Positions 1 through 11,560 of a DNA stretch of 64,000 nucleotides are shown in pieces. The position numbers and the translations under genes were made by a program. The DNA is from Chrysomallon squamiferum. Taxonomy: Eukaryota; Mollusca; Gastropoda; Neomphalida; Peltospiridae. The stretch's first letter is position 1; each line of letters starts with the position of its first letter. The notes below the pieces were generated by a model. It searched no databases. It was not told the origin of the DNA and saw only the letters and a program-made list of their open reading frames with translations. The stretch spans positions 16,238,698-16,302,697 of the forward strand of contig CM022670.1 in assembly GCA_012295275.1 (NCBI GenBank). The letters are read 5' to 3'.

Positions 1-2417
1 ACTTTTTTTCCTTTCCATAAACAACATAAAAATTGGAAAAAGAATGTTTCCAATAACACAATTTTTTTTTTTTTTTTTTTTTAAATTTTGAATTATGTAG
101 TGACGGTTAAGTGTTTTGTGATATAAGTGTATTTCTGGCAGAAATTACATTTTAATGTGAAGAAAGTACATAATCTGCTAAAATTTTAGAATTTTTTTGT
201 ACAATATACCTGAATAACGTGATTAAACAAATATTAACTGAGGCATTCAGCAATATATAATAACAAATTTAAATGCTAAATGTTTTCTTTTTTCAAAAGT
301 AAGATGTTTAAATTACCTATATATTATTATTATTATTTTAAATCAGTGTGGCATACTTAAAATGGAGCCCATTAAATAACTGTAATTAGAGGTAAGTGTT
401 GATCAAAGAAACGTGATAACAGTTAATCAGAAAATAAAAATAATATTAAAATTTTCAATTATTAACAATCGCAGAAAACCAATAAACAGTAAGTAAACAC
501 AAAAAAGTTCAAATACTTTTCATTTATTTCCTTTGGAGTAGGAGTGAAATTACATGTACTGTCATATTTTGAAAAACACTCAGTAAACCATGAGCTTATG
601 GTAATGATGTAACAATTATGAAGATCTTTGTAAAATATCTCATTGGTTTTTAAACAAGTATTTGCCTAATTTCTGTCAGTCCTTTCCAAACTAATTTTTA
701 CAAATTAATCAAATGTAACACAACTTTACAACTACTAAAATAAACAAATGACCTTGTGCAAAAATAATTATCAGAAAGAACAGGTGTAACAAATTTTATA
801 AAATATAAAATAAAACAATTACATTTGAATATTTTCTAAACAATTTATAAGTTTAGTGTCAATCTTTAAATTGTTTCTAGGATATACATGATGACCCCAT
901 TTCTAAATACTGAAATATATTTTAAAAAAAATATTTAATAAAGTGTTATTAAATTTTAAATTATTATTTTTTTGAGGAAAAAAACATTAATGAATTTTAA
1001 TGGGAAGTGTAGAATACATGGAAAATTTGGTCAATTCCCTATTCCCTAAATACAAAATTGGAGGGAAAAAAAAAACAAATCCTAAATACAATATTCGACA
1101 AAATTCTGCATATCTCCCCAAAAGACATAATAATGATCAATTTATTGTCAACAATTTACATATATTTTCCAGTTTTCATAACTTCAGTAAGTCATAAGAG
1201 TATCAATGAACTTTAAGCTATTCTTTATATTACCATTTAAATACTGAAATACGCTTTGTTAATAAAGAATAAAAAATGATAACCTCTAAAACGTTTTCAG
1301 AGATGGAAATCTATGGGTGCCATTATGATAAATGAATAAAACATTAAATTTTAATCATATTTTTATGTGATTATGTCACACTAAAATAAGTGTAGTGTAG
1401 ATGACTGGACATCAATGGCAAAAACAAGTGAAGTCAAGGTCTGTACAAATGATAAGAACAACAATTCCATGTTCATTGATAAAATACAAGAAGAAAATCG
1501 CGCAGTCATAGAATTCACAAATAATTAATGGATTGAAGCTGTAAGAATGAAGTGAAATAGCATCTCAAGAAAAGGTATTTTAAATATAATAGCAACAGAA
1601 AAGGATACATTTACATAGAGACTCTGATACAAAAAGGAAAATTGATACATTTTATGACACTTAACTTACAAAAGTAATGTTTTCTCCTTTAATCAAGAGA
1701 GTTCAAACGAGTTCATCAACAATAAATAAAAAAGTTAAAAATGTGTCTTCTTCTGACTGGACAAAAAATAGAAAAGGAAGTTCCAAAACATCCACATATA
1801 TACAAACCCAGACAAGGTGTACTGTTTATTTTTAAACATTTCAAACAAATAAATCTCTAATTTTCAGTAACATTACTTTAAAAAAGGAGAACATATCCAA
1901 ACACAATCTTTTCCCTTAAAAGAAGTACATACATGCATTTTGGTAAATGTGGTTATTAATTTATTTTGACTTAATTAAAACTATTTTTTTTTATTTTTTT
2001 TTATTTTTTTAAAATATGAATTTTAAAGTAATAATAACAATGTTCAAATGATATCTAAACAGTAATGAATGAATATTCATTAACTAATTGAAAAATGTTA
2101 TTTTACACTTTTCAAGGAAAAAATTAAAAAAAAACCTATTTTGTTGAAGCACTTTTTACAGATAAGAAACTATCATGTTTTGGAAACACCTATCACATTA
2201 CAAAAAATGCTATCAGTATCAGCATGACAAAACAATCTATTTTATTACTGTACAAACAAAATGTAAAAAAAAAAAAGTATTATCTGATCCATATTCAAAA
2301 GAGAGAAAACACAATTACAAGCTACACTGACAATTCCAAAAATAAATGTTTATCATTCTTCTCTTACTTTTAAAAAAAAAATCAAGTAATTCGTGGTTTC
2401 TAATAAGAAAATGGTGA
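1..2417 (-). other. 3' UTR and downstream flank of the zinc-finger gene
   Basis: This AT-rich stretch follows the stop codon of the minus-strand zinc-finger gene. I see no coding exon in it: the short open frames are low-complexity and have no splice context or family resemblance. Long T and A runs (for example 61-82 and 1984-2010) are typical of introns and UTRs here. Several minus-strand AATAAA hexamers (TTTATT on the plus strand) exist, and I cannot tell which marks the true 3' end. Confidence 0.5.
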
Positions 2418-5400
2418 TTATGGCATTTCAGCATACAGGGTATTTTCTCCTGTTCCAGACACCTCTGAGTTTGGCTGCATGGCAAACTGTACTGGTCCAT
2501 CCTGCTCAACAATGGCGTGAGTGACCTCATTGGGGTCAGCTGCTTGGACAATAATGATTGTTTCTTGACCACTTTCAGTCTGAAGTGTTGTGAATGTCTG
2601 ACCCTGTAAAACCTAATTTAAAAACAAACAAAAAAAACATCATTCTTAATATGTAATTTAAAATAATAAATGCAATAAAAGTTATTTTCAATTTTCAAAC
2701 TTGTTAAATTCAGGGGGAGGTCCTGATTTACCCTGCTCCTAATATAATTAGAAGATTAAATTTTATGCAGTGCTATCATTTAAATCTATTTGAACCATCA
2801 AAATTAGAAATCCATTTAAGACATTAATTCTAAATCTTTTACAAATATATTTTAATTTTGTAAAATTATTATTTCATTAATTTGGTTTTTGACATGTTAT
2901 GATTGCTAATATTCACATATTTGTTGTGTTTTTCAATCAATCTCTGTATTTGAATATTTGAATACTGCTGTTTTGACTTGTCAGACTGTAAGATTATGTT
3001 CGTTTACAACTGTGTTTTACAATTAATCCCTGTACGAATTATAGTAATGACTTAAAGCTAACTGTAGTCTAATATCATGACGAAAACAAGAGCAGGCATA
3101 AAATAATCAAATTGCAAGTGCTAATAATCTCAGATGTGTTGAACATACCTGTGAAGCATCAGTCACAATAGCTGTGTATGTCCCATCAGACATGGTGGCG
3201 TATACAGTAGTACTTCCGTCTTCATTCTCCTGCACGTCCTGCTCTGTCAGAGTGACTGTGTGTTCCTCATCAATTTCATCCATGTCATCGGGAACTTCAT
3301 CTTCAATCTTACGAATATATGCCTGAAACATTATAACATATGATTTTGCTATCATGAAAAGTGGTAACTAACATCCACTTAATTTATATTTAAAAAAATT
3401 TTAAAAATGAAAACAGAAAATGTAAATTTTTTTTTCAATTGTCAAGGAGTTTATTTTCAGCAATTAAAACACTAAGCTAATTTTTCTGCAGTTAAATGAA
3501 AAAAAAAAAAAAAAAAATAATAAGAATGGAAAAAATGGAAACCTTTTAATAATAATAAAAAATAAACTTTATTTGCAGATGGATTAAAAATTATCACCTG
3601 CATGGCTTTTGCAGCTTCTCCATGTGCCACATGGACTTTTCCAATGTGTTCAAGCAGAAGCTTCTTGCGTTTGAATGTCTCGTGACACATGTCACACATA
3701 TACGGAGATAGTTTCTTGTGCACTAGCTGAATGTGGGACATCAGATTGGACTTGTTGTTAAAACAACGGCCACAGTCGCTGCATTTGTGTGGCTTCTCTC
3801 CAGTGTGGATCAGCATGTGTCGGTCAACATGGTACTTCTTGGTAAAACGTTTTTCACATACAGAGCAGATGAAAATCTTCTGATTGGGCGATTTCCATCC
3901 TTCATGTACACGTTTGGTGTGGCCAATTAGGGCACCTTTAATAACAAATATATTAATCATTAAAGTTTATACTGCAAAATTACATGTACTGACAAAAATC
4001 TGGCTGGATTTGAAAATAAAATATTTATTTTCTAGATTGTGGAGATATATTTAAACTTTTTGTTTTGCATGAAATTTTATTATCAAACTTCTGTTTCTAC
4101 AATAAAATGTATACTGACCCTCCAGCAGCCCCCCAGAAAAAAAAAAAAAACCTCCACATAAATGAATTAAATAGAAAGCACCCTTCAGAAATAAATCCAA
4201 AGTAGTATGATTAAAACAAAAGAGCCAAGAAATATTTAACATTTTCCTTATAACAGATCTGTACAGAACATCAGAATTACCTAGAGTCTTAAAAGCAGCT
4301 TTGCAGGTATTACACAAATACTGTCGAGTGTGCAAATGCATTCCCTTGATATGGGTGTTGAGATTTCCTCGGAATGCAGAAGTATAGTCACAGTGTGGAC
4401 ACTTGTATGGACGTCGGCCAGAGTGAACGGTTCTCATATGTGAACTCATCCCAGTTTTTAGGACAACCTGCAGAAACAAACAATAAACCATCTTACACAG
4501 TGGCATATCTATTATGTTAAAAAATATTTTATCACAAGTTTATCCAGATTGTTTTGTTTTTTTCTTAACAAATAAACAATTCATGATAAAACTGCTTTAG
4601 AGAATCAATGGTAACAGTCTATAACTTGGCCAATATATTTGGTTGAAAACAAAAAAAAGAGAAATAAAAATTGTTATCATGCTGATTTAAATTTGATATG
4701 TAATAATTTAAAACTTAAAGTTTATATATGAATTTGATTACCTTTCCACATATAGGGCATGGAATCTGCATTCTGTTCTGCTGGTGAAGCTCCATGTGAC
4801 GTTTCATGTTCTTGGTAACCTTGCCACATTCAGTGCAGGTTTCTCCTGAATCATCAATGCCTGTGGTAGAAACTTTCATAATCCGTTCTCGCCATTTTGC
4901 ATTTCTCATTTCCTCATCATAATCTGGTTCATCTTTGTGCTTACTTTTGATATGCTTCACTAAGCCAATAAAAGCTTTATCACAAAATGGGCACTTCAAA
5001 GCTTCCTCTGTATTTCTTTTAATAGATTTTCTTCTTGGTTCATTATCTTCAAACAAGCTTGGATCTTCCTCACGTCTTCGTCGTCGTCTTGGACTGTCAT
5101 CATCATCATCTTCATCATCAAAATCTACTGCATCAATCTCTGCATCCACATTTAAAGGACCAAACTTTTTCTTTTTCAGTCTGGGATCTGTCTGTGTTTG
5201 AACTGATCTACGTCCTGCAGATTCCAATATAGTTTCAACCTCAACAAACTGAGCAGTCTGAGTACCATGACTGGATTGTCTTTCACCATCACCAAATTCA
5301 TCTTCATCTATTTGATCTATATTGTAAACATCTCCTGTGCCAGTTGGTGTTCCTGGTATAATTCTAATGACACGTTTAGAATCAGACCCTCCTGGAGTAG

Positions 5401-8122
5401 TAAATGAATCAGATGTTTGCAGAATGGAATTTGATTCCACTGAAGTTGTCAAACTTGTAGGAATTTCTTCACCAGTTTCTTCCTCTTCTTCATCATCATC
5501 CATGGGTTCAGCCTTGACAATAGTGTATGTTTCCTCATCATCTTCACTGATCTGATCAGCAGTTCTAGGAAGATCTCCAGAACTGGTTGGAGAAGATATG
5601 TTACCAGATAACCCCACCATAATTCTTCGCTTCTTTTGTGACTGTCCAGTCTGTGCTGTTGAGGTGGTTTGTGTTCCTGAAAACTGAGTGCTTGACATAG
5701 ATGTTGAATTGTTAGTTTCTGAATCAGCAATAAAATTTTCTTCTGCTTGGTCTTTTGTTCTCTTCCTGTCTTTTGAAGGTGATTCTACAGATGATGTTGC
5801 TGAGGTAATGTCATCTACTCTGTTTTTAAATGGTCGACCTCTTTTTGGAGTAGCTGGAACTTCTTTTGGTTGTGCAACTGTTTTGTCTTGATATTGTTCT
5901 GGTTTTCCTGCTACTTCTTCTTTAATATTTTCTATGGTTTTTGGTGGCCTGCCTCTTCCCCTTTTTGGTGTAATTTCTTCTTCTTCAGCTACTATTTTTT
6001 TGGTTGTTTTTGGTATAGATTTAGTTTGAGCATCTTCATCTTCATCAGTTTTTTGCTTTGTCGATTTTATATGTTTATCATTTTCTTCAGAAGTATTTGA
6101 TCGACCTTTGAGTTTTGCTTCTGCACTCTGAACCTTCTTTTCTTTTTCTTCACTATTTTCACTACTTTTTGAAGGAGGTCGACCTCGACTTCGTTTAGGC
6201 TCAAGTTTATCCTCTGATTTTCCATCTTTCACATTTTTCCCACTTTCTACAGTTTCACTTTCTGTTTCTTTTGGTCGACCTCGACCTCTCTTTGGTGTTG
6301 CTGCATTTTCCTCTGAAGTACTAGTATCAGTAACTGTGTCAGACTTCCGACTTGATCTTCCTCTCACTCTTTTCAACTCTGTTTGTTCATCATCAGCCAT
6401 TTCTTTCTGTGATGGTCTACCTCTCTTAGTTTTGGGAGTATCTTCAGCTTGTTCAGCATCTAAACTTTTTCTAGAAGGCCTTCCACGACCTTTTTTTATT
6501 TCAGTTATCCCTTTTGGCTCCTCTTCATCACTATCTTGTGTTGTTGCTTTAGCTTCACCTTTCTTTTTCTCAGAAAGCTCTGCTTCCATTTCTTTACGAA
6601 CTCTACCTCTTGCTTTCCTAGGTTCAGGGGATTCAGAGTTTTCATCAGTCTCTTTGCTGACTTGTCCTCTTTTTTTCAATTTTTCATTGTTTAATTTTTT
6701 ATCTTCTTTGGATTCAGGTTTAACCAACTGACTAGCTTCTTCAGATCCCTTACGTAACCTTCTTCTCCTTGGAGTTTCTAAATCTGATTTTTCCTCCAAG
6801 TCCTTTTTGGATGCAATCTTTTTTTCATCTGTTTCAGGATCCTTCCGTGGTCGACCTCTTTTCTTTGGTGTATCAGAAACTGCAATTTTATCTTTCTCAA
6901 TACCTTCAGATTCTGATAGATCGGTTTCTTGTTGCTTTTTACCTCCTTTTATAAATTTATCACCATCCTCGTCTTTTTTCTGACCTCTTTTTCTGGTTGT
7001 TTTCACTTCTTCAGAAGATTTACTTTCCTCTGCTTGTTCTTGAACACTTTGAGCCAAAGCCTGAATTTTAGCTAATTGAGCTTCTTGTTCATTTTGTGGA
7101 GGAGCTAATGTATCATCTTTTCTAATATCAGTTTCTAAGTGTTCTTCTGCTTTACTGTTTTTATTTTTATCCTCAAGCAAAACATAACTTTCTTTGACAA
7201 TCATGTCTTCTACCACTGGCTCAGAATTTGTACTTTCTGCAGGTGGTTCCTCTTCTATTAATGATTTGTCTACATCCTCAATCATATTAATATTTGAACC
7301 TGAACGATTGGCCTCCAACTCTTCTTCCTCTTCATCTTCTATGTCATCTTCTAAACTAATAATTCTTGTTTCACCATCTTCCTCAGCTCCTCCTGTCAGA
7401 GCTTCACCAGGCTGCAAAAGTTGGGATGGACTTTTACTATCAGAATCATTATCTTCATCATCTAAAGGAACTGATTCTTCCTCTACAATTTCTTCTTGAT
7501 GATCTACTACATCTTCTTGATCCACAATTTCTTCTTGATCTTCAACAACTTCATCTTGTTGTTCTGTAATTTCATTTTTCTGTTCAATAGCTTCTTCTTT
7601 CTGTTTGGTAACTTCATCTTTCTGTTTGGTATCTTCTTCTTTCTGTTTGATAACTTCATCTTGCTGTTCAGTGCCATCTTCTTCTTCAGTCATTTTATCT
7701 ACCTGACTGACAACTTTGTCTGGCTGTTCAGTAATTTCTTCTTGCTTTTCTGTTTCTGTTGTAACATGATGATCAGGTTCTTCCATCTCAGAGACTTCTT
7801 CTCTGCTTGCTACTTCCATTTGTTCATCTGCCAGAACTACTGTTACCTCTGATCCATTACCTTCCTCAAGTGTACCATTGTCAGTATGTGTAATTTCAGT
7901 GCTTTCTTCTTCTTTAGTGATCTTGATCTTGGTTGAAAGTTCCTGTGACAAACTATTTGCTTTTTCCTGCATTGCTTGTTTAGCACCTACATCTCCTGAA
8001 CCATCTTCCTGCAGTAATGTTTTGGGAATTTCTTCTGTCTGCAAAATGGAAGCATCTGTGATCTGGGAGCCTTCTGTAAAAGCACCACTAGATTCTGTAG
8101 CTTCTGACTGTTCAGCATCCAT
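2418..8122 (-). CDS. Multi-AT-hook C2H2 zinc-finger protein, probable chromatin or transcription factor (5 coding exons, 1421 aa)
   Basis: Exons, in order of transcription: 8122-4742, 4467-4281, 3935-3598, 3322-3149, 2603-2418. All junctions are GT-AG and the phases close on one frame. Residues 1 to about 330 are very acidic and contain a 7-residue repeat at about 150-218. Residues 420-770 carry about seven AT-hook cores (GRP flanked by Lys/Arg) plus degenerate ones, a known minor-groove AT-DNA binding motif. Eight C2H2 fingers follow, the first at residue 1044 (CPFC...H) and the last ending in exon 3; two fingers span splice junctions. The C-terminal two exons encode an acidic Thr/Gln-rich tail, perhaps an activation region. 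Start: the first in-frame ATG of the large exon, in context AGTAATGG; a splice acceptor (CTACAAAAG) may lie just upstream, so a 5' UTR exon is likely. A nuclear DNA-binding role is inferred. I cannot assign an orthologue. Confidence 0.85.
7470..7680 (-). repeat. 21-nt coding tandem repeat in the zinc-finger protein
   Basis: Residues about 150-218 consist of roughly nine degenerate 7-residue units of the kind [28 protein letters not shown]. The spacing is seven residues and the units are rich in E, Q, K and D with an aliphatic residue, so this is a heptad-like, potentially helical segment. The DNA repeats too (TCTTTCTGTTTG-like blocks on the plus strand), which suggests growth by slippage or unequal exchange. 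Confidence 0.7.
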
Positions 8123-11100
8123 TACTTTTGTAGAAAAAAAGAGAAGAAAATGTAGTCACACTGAAGCTACATATTTATAAGTTTATAAAAAATATTTTAC
8201 TTATAGTACAATTTGGAATGTCCAAAATAAAACATTTTATATTTATTTGTATAGTCTTGAAGTTTTTAATTCTTTTTTCATTTAATAACACTGAAAAAAG
8301 TGCCCATTGCACCTCTTTTTAAAAGTAATACTTTTATAAATTAAATTTAAAAAAATATTAAAACTACTTGAGAGTTAAAACTGATAATTAATTAGAAGCT
8401 TGGAAATGATGCTAATTTATCATTTACTGTACAAAAATAAAAATAAAAAATATAAAGATATTTCAATAATGAGAACTTGGTTAGTCCTTAATGTGCATTT
8501 ATTTTTAAGCTTTTTTTCTCAGTAAAGGCACAAACATGTCCAGACCATCTATTTTTTAACTGATGACTGGTTGCACATTATTCAGCCATTTGTAGATTTT
8601 GGTCTTTTCAGTTTGGAAATCATGTGCAAACTGTGTATTTGTATTCAATTTATCAGTTTCAAGGCCAACGCAGAATTACTTTCAATTCTGGAAGAAGTCC
8701 TAACACACAGAAACATTGTTTTGGTAATATTATTAATGTTATCTACATTTAAAACTGCGAACAGCATATATTAAATCAACACTAGTACAAGTTAATAAAC
8801 CAACATAATAAAAAATATATATATTTATGTACAACTATGAATATGCATGTACTTGTTGAAGACTCAGCTCTAATCCTGCATGTAACATCACAGCATCACA
8901 AATATTTAACATCTTTTGGGCACTGTCTATGCATTTAATGAAATATCCAGTTTACAGCAAACTGTTTAATAGTTTTGGGATTTTAATTTAAAGTGCAATA
9001 TGATCAAGTCCATTCAAATGAGTCATCTAGTTACACAGAGGTTAAACATTTTACAGTTGTTTTTTTTACTTTTTTCATATACCTCCGCCCGAAAAGATAA
9101 CATGTATGTGTGCATATATGTATAAAGAATCCAATTTAATTTTATTTATAATAAAATGATTGTTGGATGAGACTTTAGGTCTTTGAAGAATGCAGATTTA
9201 CAGCAAAACAAAATCAGTGTTGATTTACTGGTGTACATGCAGTCCTTATGTACTACCTACAAACCACCCTTGTAATTAGTAATATATGTTGAGGGTCTAT
9301 GGTATATTGTCATTAATATTCAGGTTTTCTGGCACTTTTATATGCAGACCAATAGTGATGTAACAACTAATGGAAGCCACCTCATTTTATATATATTGTA
9401 CCTATAAAAACAACAGCAACAAACAGAATACAAATTTCTATTCAAAACCATTAATTTAGAATGCAGTTAGAAATATTTGAATGTAATTTTTACTGTTTAT
9501 TATATATATATATCATTTACCCAAGGGTTGACTTCTTTTTCAGATTTATACACATAAGATATTCTTTCAAATTTTACTGTATCTGATTTTCATTCTCTTT
9601 CATAACCAGAATGTAGTATTAGTAAAACTTGTTAATACCATGAAAACTGAGTATTAAGATTATTACTTTATGGAGTTAGAAAGGCATAAAATATGTTTAT
9701 AATATTACATTCCATGGAGGAAATGTTTTTAAAAATCTAAGACTGTTACAGCAAAAATTCTAAATTATATAAATAATAAAATATAAAAAAGGAATGAAAT
9801 AATTCTTGTGTTTTAAACTGTGAAAATATCTGAATTATAATTAAATTATTAATCAGTAAATACCTGGCATTTTATCTATATTTAGCTCACTCTGGAATTA
9901 TACTGTTAAACAAATGTATGTTGTAACAGACTGTCAAATTGGATACAAAATATTAGTAATCATCATTTGAAAGATAAAACTTTGTGGTTGACAAGTGAAA
10001 AACTTATTCTACAAATGGAAATTCAATATATCTAGTGAGATTCTGTAGGGGAAACAGCCAATATAGAAATGCTTTGATCTCTTTTATAATACTGATATAT
10101 TTTAAATTACAATTTTTATTTGTAAATTTCTTTAAAATACAAGTGTTCCCCAAACTTTCTAATAATTTAAATAATAATAATAATAAAAATAATTAAAAAA
10201 ATAAATAATAAATAAATAAATATAAAAAAATAACAAACATAAATCCTGCAGATTTATTTTCCATTAACTGACATCTTGTTTATTACATGAAATGTTTATT
10301 ATTTTTACTATTTGGTAGAGCTTTAAATTCACTATATATTAACACAGGAATAAAAATGGCTGTTTGATATATGCTTATTTTAATATATTCATGACCATTC
10401 TGTGATATAACATCATCAGATCTGTAGTTACAATGTGATAAAAATACTTGTTGTCATATATTATTTTTGTTCACTGTATATAAACACCAAATATATTTCT
10501 TTATAGGAAATACAGTACTGCTTTATATTAGCACAATTCAATTTATTATCAGTTGTGATTAGTCTATAATTAGTCTATGAACATGAAAAAAAAAAAAAAA
10601 AAAAAATGGTACTGTACAAATTACAGTAAGCAACATGTAAATAACTTGATTTAGTATAATCACCACAGTTTATTATCCCCAAATGGCACACATCTTCTGG
10701 AATATTTTAGCTAATTTTATTAGAAATTATGATTATTTTATTCTTTTTATGAAAAAAATAAAATAATAACAGTAACAATAATTTATTTACTAATTTTAAT
10801 GAAGGAAATTATTTATCCTGTATTTTAGATGTCTTGAAGCCAAAATCATATTTACTTATGCTATTACCTAACATGAAAAACGTAGAACATTTATTGATTT
10901 ATATCTAGGAAATGTTAAAAATATTTAGAATACATTTCATATTATTATTTTAGGTTATTTTACACAGTTACACACACACACACATACAACACACCGCTGG
11001 TAACATCCAATCTATAAAATTTAATTCTTCAACATTCAGTGCATTTATGCTACGACATGGAATTATGAAATAGATTTTATTAGGTTCAGAATATTTTACG

Positions 11101-11440
11101 ATGACGGTATAATCATACAACGAATCTGACAGTGATATCAACAAACATTTTTTTAAATATTAAACGCTTAAATGTAACTAAAACAATGCAGCGAGCAACT
11201 CTTTACTCCCTCAGTACAGCGTTGTACCGGCTTGCTGTCGGCTAACATTAACAAGTCACATGATCAATCTCATATTTATTTATGATACTAATAATTCTAG
11301 ACGGCTAAAACACCGAAATATTAAATTAATAAGACATATAAATGTATATTGTTTGATGGTGATTATTTATGATCTTAAATTAGAATTGCTTGTACTTGTA
11401 GTCAAAATATAAATGTAGTTATTCAAAGGGAATCAACTCG
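8123..11440 (-). other. Probable 5' UTR intron of the zinc-finger gene; no coding exon seen
   Basis: About 3.3 kb of AT-rich sequence between the first coding exon and the CpG-rich promoter candidate. It holds (TA)n runs (about 8814-8824 and 9502-9512), an AAT-rich stretch (10170-10230), a poly-A (10587-10606) and a short (CA)n at 10971-10984. I see no open frame with splice context. I could not identify the 5' UTR exon's donor site. Confidence 0.35.
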
Positions 11441-11560
11441 CATATTTTATGGCTTGTCCGGGTTTCGTAGTCTCTCGATGTCGCGCGAGGCAAGAAGCCC
11501 CGCCATTACACCTTTGTCTGACCCAAAAACGTAACCGAAGTACTACTGGTACAACATTCA
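11440..11560 (-). promoter_or_regulatory. CpG-rich promoter candidate for the zinc-finger gene, with YY1-like element and short uORF
   Basis: A local cluster of CpG dinucleotides (including TCGCGCGAGG at 11481-11490) in otherwise AT-rich DNA. On the minus strand AATGGCGGGG (11498-11507) matches the core of a YY1 site, which is often found just downstream of transcription starts. Its ATG opens a 19-codon frame (11506 down to 11447) that ends in TAA, so it would be an upstream ORF. Position and strand fit the head of the minus-strand zinc-finger gene. The start site is inferred. Confidence 0.4.

Noticed and set aside
4935-8180. Many plus-strand open frames opposite the large zinc-finger exon, rich in Ser, Phe and Leu
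   Set aside because: They are antisense shadows of the Glu/Lys/Ser-rich codons of the minus-strand gene; none has splice or start context.
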